From positions 1 to 27,851 of the forward strand of contig CAUPYH010000019.1 of NCBI GenBank assembly GCA_963515595.1: a stretch of 27,851 nucleotides of DNA. The letters run 5' to 3'. Positions 13,988 to 21,379 of the stretch are shown here, piece after piece. Source of the DNA: Eikenella sp963515595. GTDB taxonomy: Bacteria; Pseudomonadota; Gammaproteobacteria; Burkholderiales; Neisseriaceae. Made by a program: the position numbers and the translations under genes. How positions within the stretch are numbered: the first letter of the stretch is position 1; every line of letters starts with the position of its first letter. The notes under the pieces are model-generated. The model was not told the DNA's origin. It made no database searches and saw only the letters and a list, made by a program, of their open reading frames with translations.

Positions 13988-14343
13988 ATGCTCAACAAAG
14001 CCGAGATTGAGGAAAAAATCTTCTCTATTGATTCAGAGATATGTACCCATGCCATTCTTAGAGATGGTTTTTAACGCCAATCGCGAAGAAGTGAATTGGG
14101 TTTCCGCTCATTTGGTAAAACTGAGCGAAAATACCAACCGGCCTGGCTTTAACCTGTTTCGGGCATTTGGCCAGGCTGCACGGATATATGGACGACCACA
14201 GGCGGGTTGTTACGCTATTGGAAGCTTTCCGAAACCCGCCCGTAAGCGAATTGCGGGGCAGGGCTGAAGATGCATTAGAGGATATTGAAATTTTTTGTGG
14301 CAAGCCGCAAACGCATCGCTCCGAACCGAAACCCGGAACATAG
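13988..14343 (+). pseudogene. Frameshifted gene, possibly a HEAT-like repeat protein
   Basis: The gene begins 3 bases after the sixA stop with MLNKAEIEEKIFSIDSEICTHAILRDGF, then moves to a second frame (NANREEVNWVSAHLVKLSEN...) and again near 14160 to a third (HLARLHGYMDDHRRVVTLLEAF), ending EDALEDIEIFCGK...PGT with a stop at 14341-14343. Two single-base shifts therefore separate three segments that together look like one protein of about 118 aa. The alternating amphipathic helices and the LVKLSEN...FRAFGHLARLHG and AEDALEDIEIF segments resemble HEAT/armadillo-type repeats. That is inference. The gene appears inactivated, unless the assembly has errors here. Confidence 0.6.
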
Positions 14344-14406
14344 ACTCCACTTGAAACCTGCCGCTGCCGCGCCCATTTGTGCCCTACCCAATGCAAGGAG
14401 TTTGCC

Positions 14407-14781
14407 ATGAATCAAGACAACCCTGCCCGCCCCGAAGATTTCGTGCCGGAATTCCGCCGTCGCCGTTTCGAGCCGGACGGCTTTTTGCGCAAACTGCGCC
14501 GTTTCGCACTGCGGCTGGGGCGGCCGGTGGTGGAGCAGCTGTATGCGCTGTATTTCCTGTTTCAATCGCCCGCCGTGCCCAAACGCGCCAAGCTGATTAT
14601 CGTGGGTGCGCTGGTGTATTTCGTCAGCCCCATCGACAGCATCCCCGACCTGCTCGGCCCGCTGGGCTTCAGCGACGATATTGCCGTGATCACGCTGGTA
14701 TACGCGCAGATGAAGGATTATCTGACGGAAGAAATCAAAATCCGTGCCCGTGCTGCGGCGGAGCGGCTGGTGCGGAAGTAG
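14407..14781 (+). CDS. DUF1232 (YkvA-type) membrane protein
   Basis: Small protein of 124 aa with the DUF1232 core: AKLIIVGALVYFVSPIDSIPDLLGPLGFSDDIAVI. The SPIDSIPD...GFSDD motif is diagnostic, with one clear membrane segment before it and a second weaker one after it. A basic N-terminus (RRRRFEPDGFLRKLRRF) suggests peripheral contact with the membrane. Function in this family is not established. The ATG at 14407 follows AAGGAG (14395-14400). It is downstream of the broken gene and sixA, and is followed by a DUS hairpin. Confidence 0.88.
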   Translation: MNQDNPARPEDFVPEFRRRRFEPDGFLRKLRRFALRLGRPVVEQLYALYFLFQSPAVPKRAKLIIVGALVYFVSPIDSIPDLLGPLGFSDDIAVITLVYAQMKDYLTEEIKIRARAAAERLVRK

Positions 14782-14799
14782 GTTTGTTTATACCCGGAA

Positions 14800-14839
14800 A
14801 GGCTACCTGAAAACCCATTTTAGAATTTTCAGGTAGCCT
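14800..14839. terminator. Inverted DUS pair after the DUF1232 gene
   Basis: AGGCTACCTGAA (14800-14811) and TTCAGGTAGCCT (14828-14839) form a hairpin with a 16-base loop about 18 bases after the stop. A third, one-mismatch copy in the same direction as the second follows at about 14861. Confidence 0.75.
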
Positions 14840-14878
14840 GCTTCATATCCGGCATATTTTTTCAGGTAGCCCATCGTA

Positions 14879-14947
14879 GAAAATAACCGCGTTGTTTACA
14901 CCACAGGCTGGTAAAAATAAGTCCGCAACACCCCAAACGGCGTATGC
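14879..14947 (-). mobile_element. IS481-type element, 3' end remnant
   Basis: Read on the minus strand, this encodes TPFGVLRTYFYQPVV and a TAA, the normal C-terminus of IS481-family transposases, followed by the element's outer sequence. Its last 33 bases match 1631-1663 with one substitution and one indel. Only the final 15 codons and the end remain. The fragment begins directly after the stop codon of the acidic gene at 14948, so insertion may have defined or altered that gene's C-terminus. Confidence 0.65.
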
Positions 14948-15634
14948 CTAGTGCCGCGGCTGGCGGTAGTTGTCGAGATCAACGATGCGTTCGAGCAGCA
15001 TGTCGCACAAGTCGTCCATGCTGTCTTCGTCTAATGCGCCGTTTTCGGCCACGAGGTCTTCGAGCCAATCGAGGCTGCGGCAGAGGCGCTGGTAGTTGAT
15101 TTCGGTGTAGGCGGCGGAGCTGGCAGGGAGTTCGCTTTGCAGGAGGGCGAGGCCGTCGTCGCAGAGGTTGTCCCATGCGCCGAGGCGGCAGGATTCGCAG
15201 ATGTCTTCGGCGGTACGCACCATTTCGCCGGTGTCGCCGCTGCTTTCAAACAGGAGCTGGGCTTCTTTGCCGTAGGTGGTGTCTTCAAAATATTCGTGCC
15301 AAGGCTCGAAGCTGAGGCCTTCGAAGTTTTGCGGCACGAATTCTGCGGGCAGGTTGCCCAGCAGTTCGAGCATTTCTTCGGCGCTGTAGAAGCGGCCGTG
15401 CGCGCCCACTTTTACGGGGTCGGGGATTTCGCCCCAGTAAAAGCCGCTGAATTCTTCGAGCAGGATTTGGAAGGTGTTGTCGTGCCGGTCAATGATGCCG
15501 AGGAAGTCGTGGTGCTGCTGCAGGCGGCTGAAATATTGGGGCAGCTCGGCAGCGGATACGGTAATGGGGCTGCCGCCGTCGATGTGGGCATCGTCGGTGT
15601 AGAAGGAATAGAAAATTTGGTAGGTGCGGTTCAT
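14948..15634 (-). CDS. Acidic hypothetical protein, 228 aa
   Basis: I do not recognise the family. The protein is strongly acidic, has no signal peptide or membrane segment, and is rich in aromatic residues in its first half (MNRTYQIFYSFYTDDAHIDGG, EEFSGFYWGEIPDP). A helical second half carries an ICESCRLGAWDNLCDDG segment (near residue 145) with Cys residues that could bind metal or form a disulfide, and DEDSMDDLCDMLLERI near the end. The ribosome-binding site is weak. The stop codon touches an IS481 remnant, so the original C-terminus may differ. It is downstream of map on the same strand. The length of the frame and ordinary codon use argue that it is a real gene. Confidence 0.8.
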   Translation of the reverse strand: MNRTYQIFYSFYTDDAHIDGGSPITVSAAELPQYFSRLQQHHDFLGIIDRHDNTFQILLEEFSGFYWGEIPDPVKVGAHGRFYSAEEMLELLGNLPAEFVPQNFEGLSFEPWHEYFEDTTYGKEAQLLFESSGDTGEMVRTAEDICESCRLGAWDNLCDDGLALLQSELPASSAAYTEINYQRLCRSLDWLEDLVAENGALDEDSMDDLCDMLLERIVDLDNYRQPRH

Positions 15635-15787
15635 GGCGGGGCTTGGCGAAGGGGAAAAGGCTACCTGAAAGTGCGGTGGAAATCAGGTAGCGCGGGTGTT
15701 TATGGCAATGAAATCAGTGCCGTTAGCTTGCCTGGCGCGGCTGGAAACTGAATCTGCTCCGGCCAGGCCAAACCGGATGGAGCGGGA

Positions 15788-16564
15788 TTAGGGCCGGCCG
15801 GTGCGGGGGCTGATGGTGAGGATTTCGTAGCCGGTGTCGGTAACGAGCACTTCGTGTTCCCATTGGGCGGAGAGTTTGCGGTCTTTGGTCACCACGGTCC
15901 AGCCGTCTTCGAGGATACGCAGGTGGCGTTTGCCTTGGTTGATCATGGGCTCGATGGTGAAAATCATGCCGGGCTGCAACACGGGGCCGGTACCTCTTTT
16001 GCCGTAGTGGACGACTTGCGGGTCTTCGTGGAAGCTGCGGCCGATGCCGTGGCCGCAAAATTCCTGCACCACGGAATAGCCGGCGTTTTCGGCGATTTGC
16101 TGGCAGGCGTAGCCGATGTCGCCGAGGGTGGCGCCGGGCTTCACGACTTCGATGCCGGCCATCATGCTTTGGTGGGTGATGTCGATCAGGCGCTGCGCCT
16201 GCGGGCTGATGGTGCCCACGGTATACATGCGGCTGGAATCGCCGTGGAAGCCGTCTTTTTTGATGGTGATGTCGATATTGAGGATATCGCCGTTTTTCAG
16301 GGGCTTATCGTCGGGGATGCCGTGGCAGATAACGTGGTTTACGGAGGTGCAGCAGGATTTGGGGAAGGGGGGATTGCCGTAGTGCAGGGGCGCGGGGTAG
16401 CCGCCTTGCACGTTTACATGATAATCGTGCACCAGCTGGTTCAGTTCGTTGGTGGTAACGCCGGGTTTGACGAAATCGCCGATGTAGTCGAGGGCTTCGG
16501 CGGCCAGGCGGCCGAGTTCGCGCATTTTTTCGATTTCTTCGGGGGTTTTGATGATGATAGCCAT
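15788..16564 (-). CDS. map: Methionine aminopeptidase type I
   Basis: Removes the initiator methionine from nascent proteins when the second residue is small. The 258 residues have the pita-bread fold with all five metal ligands: Asp98, Asp109, His172, Glu205 and Glu236 (each one position beyond the E. coli enzyme). His81 in ICHGIPD is the conserved active-site histidine. It is a bare type I enzyme with no N-terminal zinc-finger extension. The ATG at 16564 has AGGAAA upstream. It is followed by the acidic hypothetical gene and preceded by a small membrane protein gene and smpB on the same strand, with hairpins in each gap. Confidence 0.97.
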   Translation of the reverse strand: MAIIIKTPEEIEKMRELGRLAAEALDYIGDFVKPGVTTNELNQLVHDYHVNVQGGYPAPLHYGNPPFPKSCCTSVNHVICHGIPDDKPLKNGDILNIDITIKKDGFHGDSSRMYTVGTISPQAQRLIDITHQSMMAGIEVVKPGATLGDIGYACQQIAENAGYSVVQEFCGHGIGRSFHEDPQVVHYGKRGTGPVLQPGMIFTIEPMINQGKRHLRILEDGWTVVTKDRKLSAQWEHEVLVTDTGYEILTISPRTGRP

Positions 16565-16590
16565 ATTGTTTTTCCTAATGATTTCGATAA

Positions 16591-16653
16591 GGGCTACCTG
16601 AAAACAAGACCTTGGCCGGGCTTTTGCCAGGCCAAAACTTTTTCAGGTAGCCT
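16591..16653. terminator. Nested hairpin between a membrane protein gene and map
   Basis: A one-mismatch GGGCTACCTGAA (16591-16602) and TTCAGGTAGCCT (16642-16653) enclose an inner stem TTGGCC (16612-16617) with GGCCAA (16630-16635). The nested arrangement gives a long cruciform-like structure just after the stop of the upstream gene. Confidence 0.65.
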
Positions 16654-16659
16654 TGGATG

Positions 16660-17031
16660 TTATTCCTGTTCGCCGTTGCGGCGTTTGCGGCGCAGCGGGA
16701 TGCCGTGGGCGCCGTATTTTTGCGGCACGATGCCGCTGCGGGCGAGCAGCATGAGTGCGCCGAGCAGCATCATGCCGAGCGCGGCCAGCGGGGCAGTGTT
16801 GATAAACATTTGGTTGCGCAGATAAACCGCGGCGCCGATATACATCAGCATGGGGCCGTGCACGATACTTTGGGTGTTGATGCCGTCGAGCAGCAGTAGG
16901 GCAAGGCCGCCCAACACCAGCGCGAGAGCCAGCAGCGTGGCGGTGGTGGGCAGGATGTCGGTGCTGCTGAGAAACCAAACGGCGCCGAAAATAATCAGCA
17001 CGATGGGGAGGAAAAGGGAGGATTGTTTCAT
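16660..17031 (-). CDS. Small integral membrane protein, 123 aa
   Basis: Four hydrophobic segments are visible: residues 6-22 (LFLPIVLIIFGAVWFLS), 31-49 (ATLLALALVLGGLALLLLD), 57-70 and 80-97, followed by a basic cytoplasmic tail RRKRRNGEQE. AGGAG lies at ideal spacing before the ATG at 17031. The first segment with its FGAVWFLSSTDILP turn resembles small LiaF/DUF5668-like membrane modules, but I cannot assign a family with confidence. It lies between smpB and map, with hairpins on both sides, so it may be expressed independently. Confidence 0.8.
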   Translation of the reverse strand: MKQSSLFLPIVLIIFGAVWFLSSTDILPTTATLLALALVLGGLALLLLDGINTQSIVHGPMLMYIGAAVYLRNQMFINTAPLAALGMMLLGALMLLARSGIVPQKYGAHGIPLRRKRRNGEQE

Positions 17032-17051
17032 AAGGGCTCCTGCTGAAGGTG

Positions 17052-17093
17052 GGGCTACCTGAAATCTGGCGGCATGGCGCTTTCAGGTAGCCT
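17052..17093. terminator. Inverted DUS pair after smpB
   Basis: The one-mismatch GGGCTACCTGAA (17052-17063) and TTCAGGTAGCCT (17082-17093) form a hairpin between the smpB stop and the next gene on the minus strand. Confidence 0.65.
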
Positions 17094-17114
17094 TTAATCG
17101 GACACACAAGCAAC

Positions 17115-17558
17115 TCAGCGGTTTTTCAACAGCCGCTGTTTTTCGCGCTTCCAGTCGGCTTCTTTCATGCTTTGGCGTTTGTCGTGCTGTTTTTTACCTT
17201 TGGCCAGGCCGATGTCTATTTTGATGTAGCCGCGCCGGTAGTGCAGGTTGAGCGGCACGAGGGTGTAGCCGCTGCGTTCCACCTTGCCGATCAGCTTGTT
17301 GATTTCACTCTGTTTGAGCAACAGCTTGCGCTGGCGCACCGGATCGGGCTTAACGTGGGTGGAGGCGGTGGGCAGCGCGGTGATGTGGCAGCCCACTAGG
17401 TAAAACGCGTCTTTTTTCCAGTGGATATAGCTTTCTTTCAGCTGCACGCGGCCGGCGCGCACGGCTTTCACTTCCCAGCCGTCGAGCACCAATCCGGCCT
17501 CGAGCTGGTCTTCGATAAAATAATCGTGAAAGGCTTTTTTATTGTTGGCGATACTCAT
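17115..17558 (-). CDS. smpB: SsrA-binding protein SmpB
   Basis: Binds tmRNA and brings it to stalled ribosomes for trans-translation. The 147 residues show the OB-fold core (DYFIEDQLEAGLVLDGWEVKAVRAGRVQLKESYI), the KLLLKQSEINKL helix, LVPLNLHYRRGYIKIDIGLAKGKK, and the basic C-terminal tail KRQSMKEADWKREKQRLLKNR that folds in the decoding centre. All parts are complete. The ssrA RNA gene is not visible in the window. SspB, encoded at 7736-8140, delivers the resulting tagged proteins to ClpXP. An extended -10 promoter lies 30 to 40 bases upstream. Confidence 0.97.
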   Translation of the reverse strand: MSIANNKKAFHDYFIEDQLEAGLVLDGWEVKAVRAGRVQLKESYIHWKKDAFYLVGCHITALPTASTHVKPDPVRQRKLLLKQSEINKLIGKVERSGYTLVPLNLHYRRGYIKIDIGLAKGKKQHDKRQSMKEADWKREKQRLLKNR

Positions 17559-17588
17559 GATGCTTTGCCGTTTCGTTACAGAAAGCGG

Positions 17589-17597
17589 ATTTTAACA
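17589..17597 (-). promoter_or_regulatory. Extended -10 promoter of smpB
   Basis: The minus strand reads TGTTAAAAT, an extended -10 element with hexamer TAAAAT (17594-17589). The predicted start is near 17583, about 25 bases before the smpB ATG. No clear -35 box. Confidence 0.5.
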
Positions 17598-17656
17598 GCA
17601 AACCGCGCCGCTGAACATTCGCCCGGCTCTGCCCGGCCAATGGCTTGGGCAGGCAG

Positions 17657-17712
17657 ATATAGTGAATGGAAATAAGAATGCTACTGCGTTGGCTCCTTAT
17701 TTAATCCGCGAT
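17657..17712. repeat. Possible MITE-like remnant
   Basis: The segment begins ATATAGTGAAT and contains TACTGCGTTGGCTCC and TTTAATCC. These pieces recall the TATAGTGGATTAA-bounded small repeats common in Neisseria genomes. Only fragments match and no full inverted ends are seen. The rest of the 17559-17784 spacer holds the smpB and grxB promoters and a one-mismatch DUS. Confidence 0.3.
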
Positions 17713-17737
17713 ACTTTCAGGTAGCCCTCTGCCGCCG

Positions 17738-17746
17738 TGCTACAAT
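17738..17746 (+). promoter_or_regulatory. Extended -10 promoter of grxB
   Basis: TGCTACAAT gives an extended -10 element (hexamer 17741-17746) about 40 bases before the grxB ATG. A one-mismatch uptake sequence lies where a -35 box would be. Confidence 0.55.
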
Positions 17747-17784
17747 CTGCCTGTTTGAAATCAAACCCCGCCAAGGAGACCGCC

Positions 17785-18441
17785 ATGAAGCTCTATATCT
17801 ACGACCACTGCCCCTTCTGCGTACGCGCCCGCATGATTTTCGGCCTGCGCAACGTGCCGGTGGAAGAAATCATTTTGCCAAACGACGACGAAGCTACGCC
17901 CATCGGACTAATCGGCGCCAAACAAGTGCCCATCCTGCAAAAACCGGACGGCAGCCACATGGGCGAGAGCCTCGATATCGTGCGCTATATAGACGAATTC
18001 GCCGGCCAAGCCCGATTGGATGAAACCATCCGCCCTGCCGTGCAGGCTTGGTTCGACCAAGTAAACAAATACTACAACCATCTGGTGATGCCGCGCGAAG
18101 TGCGCCTCGAGCCGCCCCTGCCCGAATTCGCCACCGCCGAAGCCATTGCCTACTTCGTGCAGAAAAAAGAGCAAAACATCGGCAGCTTCGAGCAAAACCT
18201 GGCCGAAACCAACACCTATCTCGAGCGCATCCATCTCGCCCTGCCCGAGCTGGCCGCACTGTTGGGCGAACAGCCTTATCTCAACGGCAGCGCCCCCGGC
18301 ATGGAAGACATCATCATCTTCCCCGTGTTGCGCAACCTCACCTTGGTGAAAGGCATCGCCTTCCCCGCCAAGTTGCAGGCCTATATCGAACGCCTGTCGG
18401 CCGAGAGTAAAGTGCCGCTCTATTCCGAGCGCGCCCTATAG
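17785..18441 (+). CDS. grxB: Glutaredoxin 2
   Basis: GST-fold glutaredoxin that reduces protein disulfides and mixed glutathione disulfides. The 218 residues begin MKLYIYDHCPFCVRARM with the CxxC active site at Cys9 and Cys12 (CPFC; E. coli Grx2 has CPYC). GAKQVPILQKPDGSHMGESLDIVRYID is the glutathione-binding part of the thioredoxin domain, followed by the all-helical C-terminal domain with YLNGSAPGMEDIIIFPVLRNL. The ATG at 17785 follows AAGGAG (17773-17778). The next gene starts 2 bases after its stop, indicating translational coupling. Confidence 0.94.
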   Translation: MKLYIYDHCPFCVRARMIFGLRNVPVEEIILPNDDEATPIGLIGAKQVPILQKPDGSHMGESLDIVRYIDEFAGQARLDETIRPAVQAWFDQVNKYYNHLVMPREVRLEPPLPEFATAEAIAYFVQKKEQNIGSFEQNLAETNTYLERIHLALPELAALLGEQPYLNGSAPGMEDIIIFPVLRNLTLVKGIAFPAKLQAYIERLSAESKVPLYSERAL

Positions 18442-18443
18442 CC

Positions 18444-19769
18444 ATGAACACCCTGTCCGGCCACGCCCGAGAAGCCGCCGCCCGCACTAGGCTGCAACGC
18501 AGCCGCCGCCAGGCAGGCGGCCTGCTGCTGGCTGCCGTATTGCTGTTTATCGTTTCCGCGCTGTTTGTGCAGCGCCACCCCGCGCTGGGCTACCTGAAAG
18601 CCTTCGCCGAAGCCGCCACCGTCGGCGCGCTGGCCGACTGGTTTGCCGTAACCGCCCTCTTCCGCCATCCGCTCGGTCTCAAAATCCCCCACACCGCCAT
18701 CCTGCCGCGCAACCAAAACCGTATTGCCGACGAGCTCGGCCGCTTCATCGAAACCAACTTCCTGCCCGAGCGCCCTATCGCCATCCGCATCTACCGCCTG
18801 CGCATCGCCGAAAAACTGCGCCGCTGGCTGGCCCGCAGCAGCACCCGCCAAGAATGGCTGCCCGCCCTCGCCCGCCAAATCCCCGCCGCCCTGCAAACCA
18901 TCCCGCCACAAGAAGCCGCCCGTCTCGGCACCACCTTTTTAGCCACACACGGCAGCGGCAAACAACTCGGCACCGCCCTCTCCCAAGCCCTGCTCCTGCT
19001 CGAACAACAAGGGCTACCTGAAAACCTGCAAACCGCCCTGCTCGGTCAAATCCGCCATTGGATCAAACAGCCCGACACCCGCGTTTTGCTCGAAGAAAAC
19101 CTCCGCGCCTGGGCGGAAAAAATCGAAACCAGCCAGCCCGACACCTGGGACAAACTCAAAGCCCAGCTGCGCGGCCGCCTCGTTGGCCAAATCGACAGCT
19201 GGGTGGCGCAAAAAGCCCTCGACTGGGCCGACAACTACCTCGAAGCCGCCCTCACCAGCCCGCAGCACGAGCTGCGCACCGCCTTCCGCCGCCAATACCG
19301 TGCCCTCGCCCAAGAGCTCGCCACATCAGAAGCCTGGCAGCGCAAACTCGCCCTGGCCAAACGCCGCCTGGCCGACTCTCCCGAGCTGCAACAGCAAATC
19401 GCCCAACTGTGGCAAAGCCTTACCACCCGCCTTACCGCCGATGCCCAACGCCCCGATTCCGCCACCGCCCGTCGGCTGAACAGCCTGCTCACCTACCTGC
19501 TGCAACAACACGCCGCCACCCCGCAGCAGCTGCGCCGCCTCAACGTGCGCCTCGCCCTGCTCGCCCGCAGCCTGGTGCGCCGCCACCGCCACGCTGCCGC
19601 CGAATTCATCGCCGACAAAGTAAAAAGCTGGGACAGCCGCCAAATGAGCGACAAACTCGAACTTTCCATCGGCCGCGATTTGCAGTTTATCCGCATCAAC
19701 GGCACCTTGGTCGGCGGCCTGGTCGGCCTGCTGATTTACACCCTCAGCCAATGGCTGCCCGCACTGTAG
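18444..19769 (+). CDS. DUF445 (YjiN-like) membrane protein
   Basis: Inner-membrane protein of 441 aa with the DUF445 layout: a membrane segment at residues 25-42 (GGLLLAAVLLFIVSALFV), the conserved AEAATVGALADWFAVTALFRHPLGLKIPHTAILPRNQNRIADELGRFIE block, a long charged alpha-helical middle, and a C-terminal segment (NGTLVGGLVGLLIYTLSQWLPAL) re-entering the membrane. The cellular role of the family is unknown. Two one-mismatch uptake sequences are embedded in the gene, at about 18588 (encoding GYLKA in the conserved block) and 19013 (encoding GLPENL). It starts 2 bases after grxB, so the two are probably an operon. Confidence 0.9.
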   Translation: MNTLSGHAREAAARTRLQRSRRQAGGLLLAAVLLFIVSALFVQRHPALGYLKAFAEAATVGALADWFAVTALFRHPLGLKIPHTAILPRNQNRIADELGRFIETNFLPERPIAIRIYRLRIAEKLRRWLARSSTRQEWLPALARQIPAALQTIPPQEAARLGTTFLATHGSGKQLGTALSQALLLLEQQGLPENLQTALLGQIRHWIKQPDTRVLLEENLRAWAEKIETSQPDTWDKLKAQLRGRLVGQIDSWVAQKALDWADNYLEAALTSPQHELRTAFRRQYRALAQELATSEAWQRKLALAKRRLADSPELQQQIAQLWQSLTTRLTADAQRPDSATARRLNSLLTYLLQQHAATPQQLRRLNVRLALLARSLVRRHRHAAAEFIADKVKSWDSRQMSDKLELSIGRDLQFIRINGTLVGGLVGLLIYTLSQWLPAL

Positions 19770-19879
19770 GCCGGGTTCGGCTGCAAAAGGCTACCTGAAA
19801 AACACACGAAGCCCGTTTCTGCGCCGCCCAAACCAATTATCCCTTCGATAAACATGTAATGCCATAGAAAGGAACCGTC

Positions 19880-20539
19880 ATGATCCTCACCCGCCAGCAA
19901 GCCCTCGATATTTTCCGCCGCCGCGTTTCCACCCGCTACTACGACCCCGCACGCAAAATCAGCGCCGAAGATTTCGCCGCCATCCTCGATTTCGGCCGCC
20001 TCTCGCCCAGCTCCGTCGGCTCCGAACCGCGGAAGTTCCTGGTGATACAAAACCAAGGGCTACGCGAAAAAATCAAGCCCGTGGCCTGGGGCATGCAAAG
20101 CAGCATTACCGAAGCCAGCCACCTAGTGATCCTGCTGGCGAAAAAACACGCCCGCTACGACACTCCCTTTTTCAGCGAGCTGATGGAGCGGCGCGGCTTC
20201 ACCCCCGAGCAGCGCGCCGCCGCCCTCGAGCGCTACCGCAACTTCCAAACCCACGACATCGCCATCGCCGACGACGAACGCGCACTATTCGACTGGGCGA
20301 GCAAACAAAGCTACATCGCCCTAGCCAATATGCTCACCGGCGCCGCCATGCTCGGCATCGATTCCTGCGCCGTGGAGGGCATGGACTACGCCGCCGTGGA
20401 GCACATCCTCGCCCAAGCCGGGCTGCTCGACCCCGCCGAATACGGCGTGTCCGTGGCCGCCACCTTCGGCTACCGCGCCCGCGATATTCAGCCCAAACCA
20501 CGCCGCGATGCCGCCGAAACCGTGGTTTGGGTGGAATAG
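19880..20539 (+). CDS. NfsB-like nitroreductase family FMN oxidoreductase
   Basis: FMN-dependent, NAD(P)H-using oxidoreductase of the nitroreductase fold, 219 aa. FMN-phosphate residues lie in RRRVSTRYYD near residue 14, the SPSSVGSEPRKFLVI loop follows, and the second FMN loop is GAAMLGIDSCAVEGMD near 155. The pattern is close to E. coli NfsB (dihydropteridine reductase / oxygen-insensitive nitroreductase), but the physiological substrate cannot be inferred. The ATG follows AAGGAA. An exact DUS precedes it (19788-19799) and a DUS pair follows. Confidence 0.88.
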   Translation: MILTRQQALDIFRRRVSTRYYDPARKISAEDFAAILDFGRLSPSSVGSEPRKFLVIQNQGLREKIKPVAWGMQSSITEASHLVILLAKKHARYDTPFFSELMERRGFTPEQRAAALERYRNFQTHDIAIADDERALFDWASKQSYIALANMLTGAAMLGIDSCAVEGMDYAAVEHILAQAGLLDPAEYGVSVAATFGYRARDIQPKPRRDAAETVVWVE

Positions 20540-20559
20540 AGCAGGCAGATGAGCCGATA

Positions 20560-20587
20560 GTTTCAGCTTCACAGAAGCTCACACCGC
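20560..20587 (+). repeat. Single dispersed copy of the 39-bp repeat core
   Basis: GTTTCAGCTTCACAGAAGCT and the bases after it match the tandem unit at 9313-9390 at about 22 of the first 25 positions. Here the core is a perfect small hairpin, AGCTTC-ACA-GAAGCT. As at 9390, a TTCAGGTAGCC uptake sequence follows within about 6 bases. Confidence 0.5.
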
Positions 20588-20592
20588 CCGCT

Positions 20593-20628
20593 TTCAGGTA
20601 GCCCCTATATGCCAACAGGCTACCTGAA
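20593..20628. terminator. Inverted DUS pair after the nitroreductase gene
   Basis: The one-mismatch TTCAGGTAGCCC (20593-20604) and AGGCTACCTGAA (20617-20628) form a hairpin with a 12-base loop between the nitroreductase and methyltransferase genes. Confidence 0.6.
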
Positions 20629-20649
20629 ACCGCCTGCCCGAGAAAAACC

Positions 20650-21348
20650 ATGCCCCAAACCCTCCAAAGCCAATTCAACGCCGTATCCGAACAATACGAC
20701 GGCCAGCGCCGCGCTCTCATCCCTTGTTTCGACCTCTTCTACCAAACCGCTGCCGAGCTCGCCGCAGCCGTGCCCAACGTGCGCCATGTGCTCGACCTCG
20801 GCGCGGGCACCGGCCTAATGAGCGCCTTCGTGCACACACGCTGCCCCCAGGCCGAATTCATCCTGGCCGACATCTCCATGCAGATGCTCGCCAAAGCGCA
20901 AGAACGCTTCTGCGGCCTGCCAAATTTCCACTTTATCGAACAAGACCTCACCCGGCTCGCACCCGGTGGCGGGCTACCTGAAAACGGCTTCAACCTCATC
21001 GTCTCCGCCCTCGCCATCCACCACCTCGACAACCCGCAAAAGCAAACCCTGTTCCGCCAAATCGCCCGCCTGCTCTCCCCGCGCGGCCGCTTCATCAACG
21101 CCGACCAAGTGCTGAGCGAAACCGAAGCCGCCGAAGCTGCCTACACCAAACACTGGCGGCAGCACGTAACCGCCCATCCCGATTTATCCGCCGAAGCCAA
21201 AGCCGCCGCATTCGAACGCATCAAACTCGACCGCATGGCCACCCTATCCGACCAATTCCAATGGCTCACCGCCGCCGGCCTGCCGCCCACGCTCTATTTC
21301 CAGCACTACAATTTCGTAGTGTTCGCCGCCGACAAACCCCAAGATTAA
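20650..21348 (+). CDS. Class I SAM-dependent methyltransferase
   Basis: Rossmann-fold methyltransferase of 232 aa. Motif I is HVLDLGAGTGLMSAFV near residue 45; the acidic end of strand 2 is ILADIS near 73; HFIEQDLT and FNLIVSALAIHHL are motifs II and III, followed by LSPRGRFINADQV. The layout resembles small-molecule methyltransferases of the UbiE/TrmN-like group, and the substrate is unknown. A one-mismatch uptake sequence at about 20973 inserts LPEN into the loop before motif III (GGGLPENGFNL). The ribosome-binding site is weak (GAGAAAAACC). Confidence 0.88.
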   Translation: MPQTLQSQFNAVSEQYDGQRRALIPCFDLFYQTAAELAAAVPNVRHVLDLGAGTGLMSAFVHTRCPQAEFILADISMQMLAKAQERFCGLPNFHFIEQDLTRLAPGGGLPENGFNLIVSALAIHHLDNPQKQTLFRQIARLLSPRGRFINADQVLSETEAAEAAYTKHWRQHVTAHPDLSAEAKAAAFERIKLDRMATLSDQFQWLTAAGLPPTLYFQHYNFVVFAADKPQD

Positions 21349-21379
21349 AAATGCCACCTCCGCCGTGCGGCAACCCGCT

